DNA from: Inquilinus sp052078665
GTDB taxonomy: Bacteria > Pseudomonadota > Alphaproteobacteria > DSM-16000 > Inquilinaceae
Direction of reading: 5' to 3'
DNA: 64,000 nt
NCBI RefSeq assembly: GCF_052078665.1
Contig: NZ_JBQJIK010000018.1
Span: forward strand, 40,045-104,044
The translations under genes and the position numbers were made by a program. Every line of letters begins with the position of its first letter. The first letter of the stretch is position 1. The notes beneath the pieces were generated by a model that worked only from the letters and a program-made list of their open reading frames with translations, had not been told where the DNA came from and did not search any database. This document shows, one piece after another, positions 25,951 through 34,757 of the stretch.

Positions 25951-27507
25951 TCAGTTCTTGATCGCCACGTTCCACAGCCGCGGCTTCGACGCCGCCCAGG
26001 GCTTGTAGCCCTCGAGCCGGTCGGAGACCGCGGCGATGTCGGCGCCATTATAGGTCACGATCAGCGGCACGTCGGCGATCTGCATCTGGTGCAGCTTGTC
26101 GAAGATCGCCTGGCGCTGCTTCGGATCGCTGGTCACCATCGCGTCCTGGATCAGCTTCAGCGCCTCGGGGTTCTCCCAGACCTTGCGCGGCTGGGTGTCC
26201 TTGGGGCCGGACATCATCTCGTAGCTCAGCGCCGGGTCCATGCGGGCGGAGTAGCTGAACGACATGGTCTGGTACTGGCCGGAGGTGTAGCGGTCCAGCT
26301 GGGCGCCCCAGTCCAGCACCTCCAGTTCGATGGCGATGCCGGCCTGCTGCGCCAGGGCCTGGGCCAGGATCGCGGTGTCGTAGACGCTCTGGATCTTGCG
26401 GTTGACCAGCATCTTGATCGGCTGGCCGGTGTAGCCGGCCTCGGCCAGCAGCGTCTTCGCCTCCTCGATGTTCGGCGTGTAGCCCTGCCGCTCGACGTCG
26501 GTGTAGTAGGGGCTGGCGCTCGGCATCACCGAGGGGTTCGCCGGCGAGGTGCCCTGGGTCAGCGCCTGGGCGATCTGGCTGCCGTCGATGGCCAGCGCCA
26601 GCGCCCGGCGGATGCGGACATCCTTCAGCAGCGGGTCGCGGGTCTGCAGCAGGATGGCGTTCATCGACAAGGCCTGCGCGAACTCGGTGCGCACGCCCTT
26701 CTGGCCGTCGAGCTCCTGCTTGTCCGCGATGCTGACATCCGGCACCAGGTCGATGTCGCCGGACAGCAGCGCCGTCTTCGCCGCCGCCGGGTCGCCGATG
26801 ATGGTGAAGCGCACGGTCTCGGCCAGCGCCTGCTTGCCGCCGGTGTAGCCGTCGCGCTCACCGCCGCGCGAGGCGTAGTCGGCGAAGCGCTTCAACTGCA
26901 CGTACTGGGCCGGCTCCCACTTCTCCAGCTTGTACGGGCCGGTGCCGATCGGGGCGATCCACTTGCCGTCCGGCCCGACCGAATCCGGATGGATGATCGC
27001 GCCCTCGGCGCAGTCGGTGCGGGCGATGGTGGCCAGGAACAGGGCGCTCGGCGCATTCAGCTTGAACACCACCGTCTTCGGGTCCGGCGCCTCGACCGCC
27101 TCGATCTTGATCCGGCCGCGGCCGTCGAGCTCCGGCAGGCAGCGCCATTCGGTCTTGGGATCGAGCCAGCGCTTCCAGCTCCACACCACCTCGGCCGAGG
27201 TCATCGGCGCGCCGTTGTGGAACTTGATCCCGTCGCGCAGCGTGAAGGTGTAGGTCTTGCCGTCGTCGGAGACGGCGACGCTGTCGGCCAGCATCGGCCC
27301 GACCGAGGCGTCCTCGCGATAGGCGACCAGGCCCTCGACGATGTGCAGGATCACCGCATCGGTGTTGTCGTCGCGCTTGGTGCCGGGATCGGTGCTGCGC
27401 AGGTCGCCGTTCAGCTGCACGCGGATGGTGTCGGATGGCGGCGCCGCCCAGGCCGGAATGGACGAGACGAGCGCCGCCGCGAGCGCAAGAAGGGAAAGTC
27501 GGGTCAT
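25951..27507 (-). CDS. ABC importer solute-binding protein, family 5
   Basis: 518 residues with a signal peptide (LSLLALAAALVSSIPAWAA). The mature protein has the SBP_bac_5 layout: LADSVAVSDDGKTYTFTLRDGIKFHNG near residue 70-100, a TGPYKLEKWEP segment and the C-terminal lobe with the MLVNRKIQSVYDTAILAQAL region. It captures the substrate in the periplasm for the importer. Family members bind oligopeptides, glutathione, nickel, opines and others, so the substrate cannot be read directly. The hydrolase gene just upstream suggests an N-acylated or amide compound. Confidence 0.93.
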   Translation of the reverse strand: MTRLSLLALAAALVSSIPAWAAPPSDTIRVQLNGDLRSTDPGTKRDDNTDAVILHIVEGLVAYREDASVGPMLADSVAVSDDGKTYTFTLRDGIKFHNGAPMTSAEVVWSWKRWLDPKTEWRCLPELDGRGRIKIEAVEAPDPKTVVFKLNAPSALFLATIARTDCAEGAIIHPDSVGPDGKWIAPIGTGPYKLEKWEPAQYVQLKRFADYASRGGERDGYTGGKQALAETVRFTIIGDPAAAKTALLSGDIDLVPDVSIADKQELDGQKGVRTEFAQALSMNAILLQTRDPLLKDVRIRRALALAIDGSQIAQALTQGTSPANPSVMPSASPYYTDVERQGYTPNIEEAKTLLAEAGYTGQPIKMLVNRKIQSVYDTAILAQALAQQAGIAIELEVLDWGAQLDRYTSGQYQTMSFSYSARMDPALSYEMMSGPKDTQPRKVWENPEALKLIQDAMVTSDPKQRQAIFDKLHQMQIADVPLIVTYNGADIAAVSDRLEGYKPWAASKPRLWNVAIKN

Positions 27508-27550
27508 CAGAGCCCCCCTGTGTTGAGGCGTTGCAACAGGCCGGACCGCG

Positions 27551-28675
27551 TTAGGCCGCGTTCTTCGTCCGGCGGGACAGATCGAGCGAGTAGGTGGTGA
27601 AGGTCCGGTTCAGGGCGGGCAGCGGCGCCACCTCCATGGTCCCCTCGGCCGGGCGCATGATCACCATGGCGACGGTGGCCGACAGGTTGGCGCGCGACGA
27701 CGGCCGCGGCGGCCGGCACACGGCGTAGGGCGTGCCGAAATCGTCGAAGAAGGCCGCCTTCATGTCCTCGGCGGTCAGCCGGCCGCGCTTGGCCTGGAGA
27801 TGCTGCTGCACCCGCCAGTCGCGGTAGTAGCTCTCGGGCGAGCCCGGGATGCCGGCGTCCTTCAGCTTCGTCAGCGCCACCGGGCTGCGCCAGTGGTTGG
27901 CATGGACCAGCAGGCCGTCCTCGGGATACAGCGGGAAGGTCTCGTCCGGCGCGCATTCGAAGTCGATGGCGAAGCCGCCGGCATTGCTCAGGATCATGTT
28001 GTTCGAGGCGGATTTCGCCGTCGTCGCCACGATCCGCATCGACAGGGCGAAATGCTCCTGCTCCAGCGCCTTGCGCCGGATCAGCGGCAGCGGCACGCCG
28101 ACCTCCAGCTTGTAGTCGCGGTCGGATTCCAGGTAGTTCGCGGTGATCGCGGTGCCGGCCGAGTTCAGCCCGTTGCGGGCCAGGCCGCCGGCCTCGGTGA
28201 AGGTCAGCACGTCCGGCCCGTCCTCGCGCCGCACCCGCAGCACGATCGCGGTCTCGGCGCATTCCGCCCGCCAGTCCCAGTTCTGGCCGTGGATCAGCTG
28301 GCCGTCGGCGCTGGCCGACCCCAGGATCACGGCGCCGGTGCAGCCGTCCGGATCGTCCTCGACCATGCCCTTGCGTCGGTGCGCCAGCTGCATCACCTCG
28401 GTGCGGCAGTTGATCAGCGCCACCGCCTCGAAGTCCAGCTCCGCACCCTCGGCGATGCCGCGCATCTCCTCGATCAGCTCGGGCGCGAAATCGTCCATCT
28501 TCGGCAGGAAGTCGCTGACGAAGCCGCGGATCTGCGCCCAGTCATAGCCGAGGTCGCGCAGCTGCCGGGCATAGACCTCGACGCTCTTGCGGGTGCGGTC
28601 GGCCGCGGCGGCGCCGTATTGCCGGCCGCGCTCGCGCGGCGTGCCGTGGATGTCGACGAAGGGGAAGGGCGTCAT
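27551..28675 (-). CDS. C45-family Ntn hydrolase (acyl-CoA:6-APA acyltransferase-like)
   Basis: 374 residues. The N-terminal segment GTPRERGRQYG and the autoprocessing site DDPDGCTGAVILG, with Cys112 as the future N-terminal nucleophile, match peptidase family C45 (isopenicillin N acyltransferase-like). Later segments GQNWDWRAE, TEAGGLARNGLNSAG and NNMILSNAGG also fit. Such proteins cleave themselves before the Cys and then hydrolyse or transfer acyl groups on amides. It is the first gene of the minus-strand importer operon, so it likely acts on the imported compound. No signal peptide is seen, so it is probably cytoplasmic. Confidence 0.88.
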   Translation of the reverse strand: MTPFPFVDIHGTPRERGRQYGAAAADRTRKSVEVYARQLRDLGYDWAQIRGFVSDFLPKMDDFAPELIEEMRGIAEGAELDFEAVALINCRTEVMQLAHRRKGMVEDDPDGCTGAVILGSASADGQLIHGQNWDWRAECAETAIVLRVRREDGPDVLTFTEAGGLARNGLNSAGTAITANYLESDRDYKLEVGVPLPLIRRKALEQEHFALSMRIVATTAKSASNNMILSNAGGFAIDFECAPDETFPLYPEDGLLVHANHWRSPVALTKLKDAGIPGSPESYYRDWRVQQHLQAKRGRLTAEDMKAAFFDDFGTPYAVCRPPRPSSRANLSATVAMVIMRPAEGTMEVAPLPALNRTFTTYSLDLSRRTKNAA

Positions 28676-28818
28676 GATCGGGGACCCGTTGTCATCGGTT
28701 GGTCACACCGTAGTGCACTTTATGGAGATGAAAAACATATTTTTGGGGCATGCTGCGAAGTCGAAAGATTTTTGCGCGCTTGGCGCACGCCCTTTCCCCG
28801 CGCCGCGCGATCGTTATC
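28676..28818. promoter_or_regulatory. Divergent promoter region of the C45/importer operon and the GntR-type regulator
   Basis: 143 bp, locally AT-rich. It contains AAAAACATATTTTT (28731-28744), a near-symmetric block (five A, CATA, five T) that is a candidate operator for the regulator encoded on the right. Confidence 0.45.
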
Positions 28819-29784
28819 ATGAAGGGGCACAGCGTGGAGCACAGCGTGTCAGCGGCGGAAGCGGCGGAGCGGGCGAGCCCGCTGCAATTGGAACTGGCCC
28901 GGCAGATCGTCGAGCGGATGCGCGACGAGGCCTGGGGGCCCGGCATTCGGGTGTCGGAGCAGGCCTTGGCCCGCACGCTCGGCGTGTCGCGCTCGCCGAT
29001 CCGCGGCGCGCTTGACCTCCTGGTGGCGCAGGGCGTGCTGGAGGCGGCATCCGGCCGCGGCTTCGTGGTGCTGCGCCGGCCGGAGGGCGACGAGATCGCC
29101 CGGCTGATCCCGCGCTCGGAGGGCGAGGAGGTCTATGTCGCGATCATGACCGACCGGGCCAATGGCCGCCTGCCGCAGGAGGTGTCGGAGGCCGAGCTGA
29201 TCCCGCGCTACGGCGCCCCGCGCGGGGTGGTGCGCAAGGTGCTGATGCGCTTCGCCGCGGAAGGGCTGGTGCAGCGCCAGCGCGGCCATGGCTGGCGCTT
29301 CGTCGACAGCCTGGAGACCGACGAGGCGGTGAACGAGAGCTACCAGTTCCGCATGGTGGTGGAATGCGCGGCGCTGCGGCAGCCCGGCTTCCGCGTCGAC
29401 CGCGACCGGGTGCAGCAGCTGCGCCGGGCGCATCAGGACATCATGGCCCGGGCCGCCGGCGGCGTCGGCACCGACGAGTGGTTCCGGGTCAACACTGCGT
29501 TCCATGAGATGCTGGCGGCGTCGTCCGGCAACCGCTTCTTCCTGCAGGCGGTGCGGCAGCAGAACGCGCTGCGCCGGATGCAGGAATACGCCGATTTCGT
29601 GCAACTGCCCCAAGGCCGGGTCGAGCAGTCCTGCCGCGAGCATCTGGCGATCCTCGACGCGCTCGAGGCCGGCGAGGTCGAATGGGCGGCGGCGCTGCTG
29701 CACCGCCATCTGGCGCTGGCCGCCGGCACCTATGCCGGCGAGGCCGCGGTGGAGGGCAAGCAGCGGGCCGAGCTGAGCGCATGA
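28819..29784 (+). CDS. GntR/FadR-type regulator with two winged-helix domains
   Basis: 321 residues from ATG 28819. Residues about 22-85 form a GntR winged helix (VSEQALARTLGVSRSPIRGALDLL, then a GRGFVVL wing). Residues about 104-163 form a second, similar unit (EVSEAELIPRYGAPRGVVRKVL, then a GHGWRFV wing). The C-terminal part (about 172-310) is FCD-like, with metal-type histidines in NTAFHEMLA, CREHLAIL and LHRHLALA. One chain with two DNA-binding domains is unusual for GntR proteins. It is divergent from the C45/importer operon, which it probably controls. It overlaps the following acetyltransferase gene by ATGA. Confidence 0.85.
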   Translation: MKGHSVEHSVSAAEAAERASPLQLELARQIVERMRDEAWGPGIRVSEQALARTLGVSRSPIRGALDLLVAQGVLEAASGRGFVVLRRPEGDEIARLIPRSEGEEVYVAIMTDRANGRLPQEVSEAELIPRYGAPRGVVRKVLMRFAAEGLVQRQRGHGWRFVDSLETDEAVNESYQFRMVVECAALRQPGFRVDRDRVQQLRRAHQDIMARAAGGVGTDEWFRVNTAFHEMLAASSGNRFFLQAVRQQNALRRMQEYADFVQLPQGRVEQSCREHLAILDALEAGEVEWAAALLHRHLALAAGTYAGEAAVEGKQRAELSA

Positions 29785-30311
29785 CGGCAGTCGTGCCCTA
29801 CCGCATCCGCCCGGGCCGCCCCGACGAGGTCCAGGCCGTCCGCGTCATCGAGGTCGCGGCCGCGTCGCAGTTCCGCGGCATCGGCCTGCCTAAGATCGCG
29901 GCGCTCGACCCGGCGGAACGGCAGGAGGTGATGCTGCGGGCGCAGCAGGGACGGCTGCTGGTCATGGCCGACGCCGCCGACCGGCCGGTCGGCTTCGCCC
30001 TGTTCAGCGAGATCGACGGCACCCTGCACATCGAGGAGCTGGACGTCCATCCCGACCATGCCCGCCGCGGCCTGGGCGCGGCCCTGATCGAGCGGCTCGA
30101 CGCCGTGGCCCGGGAGCGGGGGCTGCCGGAGCTGACCCTGTCGACCTTCCGCGACGTGCCCTGGAACGCGCCCTACTACGCCCGCCTCGGCTTCCTGCCG
30201 ATGCCGGACGAGGCGCTCGGCCCCGGCCTCGCTGCGATCCGCGACATGATCGCCGACAAGGGCATCGACATCATCCCGCGCCTGTTCATGCGGCGGCCGG
30301 TGGCCCCCTGA
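29781..30311 (+). CDS. GNAT N-acetyltransferase
   Basis: 176 residues. The acetyl-CoA-binding motif A is readable (IEELDVHPDHARRGLGAALIERL), and NAPYYARLGFLPMP is the usual motif B. It transfers an acetyl group to an amine; the substrate is unknown. Translational coupling to the regulator gene and the divergent hydrolase/importer operon suggest a role in the same pathway, for instance modifying the released amine. This link is inference. Confidence 0.88.
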   Translation: MTAVVPYRIRPGRPDEVQAVRVIEVAAASQFRGIGLPKIAALDPAERQEVMLRAQQGRLLVMADAADRPVGFALFSEIDGTLHIEELDVHPDHARRGLGAALIERLDAVARERGLPELTLSTFRDVPWNAPYYARLGFLPMPDEALGPGLAAIRDMIADKGIDIIPRLFMRRPVAP

Positions 30312-30388
30312 AGCGGAGCTCGATCGGGCCGAAGAAGGGTAGGTCATCTCTCGACCCTTTGGGATAGTGCCCAGTTCGGCGAGGCGAC

Positions 30389-31339
30389 CTATGCAACGGG
30401 TGCGAGTGTCTCGCTGCTGTCCGTGTCGATCTGACCGCCACCCGTGACGGCATTGGACTCGCGAATGAGATCGATGAACGCACGCAGGCCGGCGGGAATA
30501 TGGCGCCGCCCGGAATAGTACAGAGAGAGCCCCGGGTAGGACGTCATCCAATCCTCCAGCACAGGCACGAGTCTTCCCGCGGCGACATCCTCACGGGCAT
30601 ACCATTCGGCGATCTGGGCCAGGCCTTGGCCTTGGCGGGCCGCCTCCTGCATCAGAATCGGCGCGTCCAGAATCAGATTGCCCGGGACATCGACGCGAAA
30701 GACTTCGCCTTGCTTCATGAACTCCCAGGGCGACGGCGCCCCGCTGGGAAGCCGGGTGCGAATGCATCGGTGCGCCGAGAGATCGTCGGGTGAACGGGGC
30801 CGTGGATTCGTGGCGAAGTATTCGGCCGACCCCACCACGATCATGCGGATGTCCGGTTTGATTGGCACCCGGATCATGTCCAGGGGCACCAGTTCGCCGG
30901 CCCGCACGCCCGCATCGAACCCTTCGGCGACGATGTCGACCATGCGGCCTTCCGTGACGATATCGACCGTCATGGCCGGATAGCGACGCAGGAAATCCAG
31001 CACGATCGGCTGGAAGATCATGCGCGCCGCCCCCAGCGAGCTGTTGATCCGAAGGGTTCCGCTGGGCGTGGAGCGATGGTCGCTGATGGCGCTCATGGCG
31101 CCCTGGATCTGGGCAAAGGCCGGCCCGACCTGGGCCAGAAACTCCTGTCCGGCCTCGGTGAGGGACACGCTCCGGGTCGTGCGATGGAACAGGCGAACGC
31201 CCAGGCGGGCCTCCAGCCCGGCCACCGCACTGCTGAGGGACGATGTGGACATGTCGAGCTCGAGCGCCGCCGCGCGAAAGCTGTGGCGCCGCGCCACGGC
31301 CAGGACAGCCTCGAATTCGACCAGTCCTGTCTTATACAT
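30389..31339 (-). CDS. LysR-family transcriptional regulator
   Basis: 316 residues. The N-terminal winged helix is FEAVLAVARRHSFRAAALELDMSTSSLSSAVAGLEARLGVRLFHRTTRSVSLT-like (residues about 8-60). The periplasmic-binding-protein-type effector domain follows, with GTLRINSS and LDFLRRYPAMTVDI. It is divergent from the ALDH-SDR-MBL operon and probably activates or represses it in response to an aldehyde or related metabolite, by analogy with this arrangement in general. Confidence 0.93.
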   Translation of the reverse strand: MYKTGLVEFEAVLAVARRHSFRAAALELDMSTSSLSSAVAGLEARLGVRLFHRTTRSVSLTEAGQEFLAQVGPAFAQIQGAMSAISDHRSTPSGTLRINSSLGAARMIFQPIVLDFLRRYPAMTVDIVTEGRMVDIVAEGFDAGVRAGELVPLDMIRVPIKPDIRMIVVGSAEYFATNPRPRSPDDLSAHRCIRTRLPSGAPSPWEFMKQGEVFRVDVPGNLILDAPILMQEAARQGQGLAQIAEWYAREDVAAGRLVPVLEDWMTSYPGLSLYYSGRRHIPAGLRAFIDLIRESNAVTGGGQIDTDSSETLAPVA

Positions 31340-31449
31340 TGTTCGCGATTACAGGATAACGCATCCCCGTTTCTCCTTATTATTAAAACGATGGCGGGTC
31401 CATAGATTTCACGCAACCGGAAACTCCGGATGCGATTGGAGCGAGTGTC
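31340..31449. promoter_or_regulatory. Divergent LysR/ALDH promoter region
   Basis: 110 bp. The part at about 31355-31395 is AT-rich compared with the surroundings (TTCTCCTTATTATTAAAACG). It is expected to hold the LysR binding site and both promoters. No unambiguous T-N11-A box was assigned. Confidence 0.5.
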
Positions 31450-32868
31450 ATGAGGCGCATTTCCGAGGCCTATATCGACGGTGCCTTCGTGCCTGTGCAG
31501 GGCACCGAGGTCATCGAGACCATCAACCCGGCCACCGAGCAGGTGATCGGCACCGTCACGCTGGGCAACCAGGAAGACATGCGGCGTGCGATCGCCGCCG
31601 CCCAGCGAGCCCAGCCCGCGTTCGGCCGCACCACGAAGCTGGAACGCATCGCCATGCTCAAGCGCCTGCAGGCTGCGGTCCTGGCGCGGACGGACGACAT
31701 CCGGGACGCGACCATCGAGGAGTATGGCGGCGCGTTCTCCCGGGCCCAGTGGGTCAGCCAGTATGCCTCGCAGTGCTTCGCCCATGCGGCGGACACCCTC
31801 GACGCCTATGCGTTCACCCGGCAGATGGGCGCGGCCACCGTGGTCATGGAGCCGGTGGGCGTCGCCGGGCTGGTGACGCCCTGGAACAGCACGGCAGGGT
31901 CGATCTGCAGCAAGTTGGCGAGTGCGCTAGCCGCCGGCTGCGCCACCGTGACCAAGCCCAGCGAGCTGAGCCCGATCCAGACCCAGATCGTGGCGGAGGC
32001 CCTGCACGCGGCCGGCCTGCCGTCCGGTGTCATCAACATCGTCAACGGCCGGGGCGCGGATGTCGGCACCGAGATGAGCACCAATCCCGGCATCGCCAAG
32101 ATTTCCTTCACCGGGTCGACGGCCACAGGCAAATCGATCATGCGGGCCGGCGCCGAGACCATGAAGCGGGTGAGCCTGGCGCTCACGGGCAAATCCGCCA
32201 CCGTCATTCTCGATGACGCGGACTTCGCCCAGGCCATTCCGGCGGCCCTGAGCGCCGGCTTCCTCAACAACGGCCAGGCGTGCATCGCCGGCACCCGCAT
32301 CCTGGTGTCGCGGGCCCGGCATGCAGAAGCCATCGAACGCGTCGTGGCGGAGGTGGCAAAGCTGCGGGTCGGCGATCCGCGCGACCCTGCCACCGCCATG
32401 GGCCCGCTGGTCAACCAGGCCCAGTACGAGCGCATCCAGCACTTCATCCGCCGCGGGCTCGAGGAAGGCGCCACGCTCGTCGCCGGGGGCGAAGGCCGGC
32501 CGGAGGGGCTGCCGCGCGGATACTTCGTCAAGCCGACCGTGTTCGACAACGTGCGCAACGACATGGACATCGCGCGCGAGGAGATCTTCGGGCCGGTGCT
32601 CTCCATCCTGACCTACGAGGATGAGGACGACGCGGTGAGGATCGCCAACGACTCGCTATACGGACTGCAGGCCTATGTCTTCTCGTCCGATCCGGCGCAC
32701 GCCAACCGCATCGCGGCAAGACTTGAAGCCGGCACCGTCATGATCAACGGCATGAAGGCCGAGTTCGCGGCGCCGTTCGGCGGCTTCAAGCAATCCGGCA
32801 TTGGCCGGGAGTTCGGGGTTTTCGGCCTGGAGGCCTTCCTCGAAGCCAAGACCATCGTGTCGGTCTGA
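31450..32868 (+). CDS. Aldehyde dehydrogenase-family protein lacking the general-base Glu
   Basis: 472 residues. The fold markers are present: TPWNSTAGSICSKLASALAAGC, the NAD loop FTGSTATGKSI, the nucleophile Cys278 in NNGQACIAGTR, and EEIFGPVLSI plus PFGGFKQSGIGRE near the end. The classical general base sits 34 residues before the Cys, in ELGGKS; here that position is Ala244 (LALTGKSA). Enzymes without this Glu are often acylating (CoA-dependent) or unusually slow in hydrolysis, so the reaction may differ from simple NAD-dependent oxidation to acid. It is first in an operon with an SDR and an MBL-fold protein. Confidence 0.88.
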   Translation: MRRISEAYIDGAFVPVQGTEVIETINPATEQVIGTVTLGNQEDMRRAIAAAQRAQPAFGRTTKLERIAMLKRLQAAVLARTDDIRDATIEEYGGAFSRAQWVSQYASQCFAHAADTLDAYAFTRQMGAATVVMEPVGVAGLVTPWNSTAGSICSKLASALAAGCATVTKPSELSPIQTQIVAEALHAAGLPSGVINIVNGRGADVGTEMSTNPGIAKISFTGSTATGKSIMRAGAETMKRVSLALTGKSATVILDDADFAQAIPAALSAGFLNNGQACIAGTRILVSRARHAEAIERVVAEVAKLRVGDPRDPATAMGPLVNQAQYERIQHFIRRGLEEGATLVAGGEGRPEGLPRGYFVKPTVFDNVRNDMDIAREEIFGPVLSILTYEDEDDAVRIANDSLYGLQAYVFSSDPAHANRIAARLEAGTVMINGMKAEFAAPFGGFKQSGIGREFGVFGLEAFLEAKTIVSV

Positions 32869-32897
32869 CGAGAATGTCCGGTCCGAGTAAGGAGACG

Positions 32898-33737
32898 ATG
32901 TCCATGTCACAGGTCTGGCTGGTTACCGGCAGCTCCCGCGGCTTCGGTCGGGCGCTCGCCGAAGCGGTGCTGGCCGCAGGGCACAGCCTCGTCGCCACGG
33001 CGCGGAACCCCGCGCAGCTCGCGGATCTGGTGCAGCGCCACGGCGACCGGGTTCGCGCCGTCGCCCTCGACGTGACCGATGCGCCGGCCGCGGACCGGGC
33101 CGTCCAGGCGGCGGTCGGCGCCTTCGGGCGGCTCGACGTGCTGGTCAACAATGCGGGCTATGGCGATATCGGCTCGATCGAGGACACCAGCGCGGAGGTG
33201 TTCCGGGCCCAGATCGAGACCAACCTGTTCGGCGTCGTCAATGTGACCAAGGCCGCGATCCCGGTGATGCGGCAGCAGGGGTCGGGTCACGTCATCCAGT
33301 TCTCCTCCATCGGCGGGCGCATCGGCACGCCGGGCCTCGGTGCCTATCAGACGGCGAAATGGGGCGTCGAAGGCTTCTCGGAGGTGCTGGCCAAGGAGGT
33401 CGGCCCCCTCGGCATCAAGGTGACGATCATCGAGCCGGGCGGTTTCCGCACCGACTGGGCCGGGGCCTCCATGACGATCCGCGACAGCCGGCCCGAATAC
33501 GACGCCACGATCGGCGCGATGGCGCGCTACATCCGCGACCATCATGACGGCAACCAGCCGGGCGATCCGGTCAGGGCGGCCGCCGTCATCCTCCACATCG
33601 CCGGCCTGGCCGAACCGCCCCTGCGACTGCTGCTCGGCAGCGATGCCGTCCAGATCGCGGAGGACACCGACAAGGCGCGGATCGAAGCCGATCGGAAGTG
33701 GCGGGCCCTGAGCGTCTCCACCGACTTCGCAAACTGA
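32898..33737 (+). CDS. SDR-family NAD(P)-dependent oxidoreductase
   Basis: 279 residues from ATG 32898, which has a perfect AAGGAG SD (an upstream in-frame ATG at 32874 is rejected for lack of one). The cofactor motif TGSSRGFG is at 10-17, NNAGYG at about 85-90, a catalytic Ser lies in FSSIGGRIG, and Tyr150 and Lys154 are in YQTAK. It reduces or oxidises a small alcohol or carbonyl compound. Cotranscribed with the ALDH gene, it may interconvert the alcohol and aldehyde. Confidence 0.92.
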   Translation: MSMSQVWLVTGSSRGFGRALAEAVLAAGHSLVATARNPAQLADLVQRHGDRVRAVALDVTDAPAADRAVQAAVGAFGRLDVLVNNAGYGDIGSIEDTSAEVFRAQIETNLFGVVNVTKAAIPVMRQQGSGHVIQFSSIGGRIGTPGLGAYQTAKWGVEGFSEVLAKEVGPLGIKVTIIEPGGFRTDWAGASMTIRDSRPEYDATIGAMARYIRDHHDGNQPGDPVRAAAVILHIAGLAEPPLRLLLGSDAVQIAEDTDKARIEADRKWRALSVSTDFAN

Positions 33738-33806
33738 CGGCCGCCCCCAGGACGATCTCCGGGGTGGGGCGATGCCGCCATGCCTTTGAAATCAAGGAAA
33801 AGCACA

Positions 33807-34679
33807 ATGTCCCAGTCCCATGGAAAGACCCTGCCGCCAAGCTCGGTTCACTGGCGCGTCGGCGACGCGACGGTGACGACGCTGTCCGACGGCTACGTGC
33901 AGCTCGAACTCAGCCAGTTCGTCACCAATGTCCCGCTGGAGGATGCGATCGCCGTGCAGCAGAAGGCGCTGCGGCCGACCAGCTTCCTGCTGGAGGTGAA
34001 TCTCTATCTCGTGCGCAGTCCCCAGCATGGCCCCATTCTCATCGACACCGGGCTCGGCAGCCTTGTGCCCACGGCGGGCCATCTCCCGGCAGCCCTGGCC
34101 AATGCCGGCGTGGCGCCGGAAGACATCGAGACGATCCTCCTGACCCACCTTCATGGCGATCATGTCTCCGGACTGACCGACGCGGATGGCAAGGCCGTCT
34201 TCGCGAATGCCGAGGTCGTCGTCCACAAGGCCGAAGCGGCCTACTGGCTGGACAGCGACATCGGCACCATCCGGGACGCGGATGGTGCGGCCATCGCGCG
34301 TCGCGCCTTGGCCCCATACAGGGACCGCCTGCAGTTGATCGACGGGGGCGAAGTTGCCCCTGACATCACCGCGGTCCTGCTGCCCGGCCATACGCCCGGG
34401 CATGTCGGCTACCAGATCGGACATGGGCCTGACGCCATCCTGGTGTGGGGCGACATCGTCGGCCTGCCGCATGTCCAATCCGCTCTTCCCGACGCGGGAT
34501 TCCTCACCGATTTCGATGGCGCCCTGGCGGCCGATACGCGCCGGAAGGTGTTCGCACGCGCCGCGGACGAGAGCCTGCTCGTCGCCGGGATGCACATGGA
34601 GTTCCCCGGTGTCGCCAACGTCGTCAGGGACGGCGAAGGGTTCCGCCTGCTTCCGGCCCCTTGGACGGCGCGCCAATAG
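33807..34679 (+). CDS. Metallo-beta-lactamase-fold hydrolase
   Basis: 290 residues from ATG 33807 with AAGGAAAAG upstream (the ATG at 33780 adds nine residues and has no SD). The dinuclear metal motif is His114, His116, Asp118 and His119 in THLHGDHVSG, with further ligands in LLPGHTPGH and VWGDIV. The layout resembles lactonase-type (quorum-quenching/AttM-like) members, which open cyclic esters, but the substrate is not determined. It is third in the ALDH-SDR operon; a lactone produced by the SDR would fit (inference). Confidence 0.88.
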   Translation: MSQSHGKTLPPSSVHWRVGDATVTTLSDGYVQLELSQFVTNVPLEDAIAVQQKALRPTSFLLEVNLYLVRSPQHGPILIDTGLGSLVPTAGHLPAALANAGVAPEDIETILLTHLHGDHVSGLTDADGKAVFANAEVVVHKAEAAYWLDSDIGTIRDADGAAIARRALAPYRDRLQLIDGGEVAPDITAVLLPGHTPGHVGYQIGHGPDAILVWGDIVGLPHVQSALPDAGFLTDFDGALAADTRRKVFARAADESLLVAGMHMEFPGVANVVRDGEGFRLLPAPWTARQ

Positions 34680-34757
34680 GCGCCGGTCGATCCGGCCCCG
34701 GTCGCCTCCGGATCGAAAGACGACGTCAGCCGACCAGGTCTCGGCTCGGCCTCGCCC

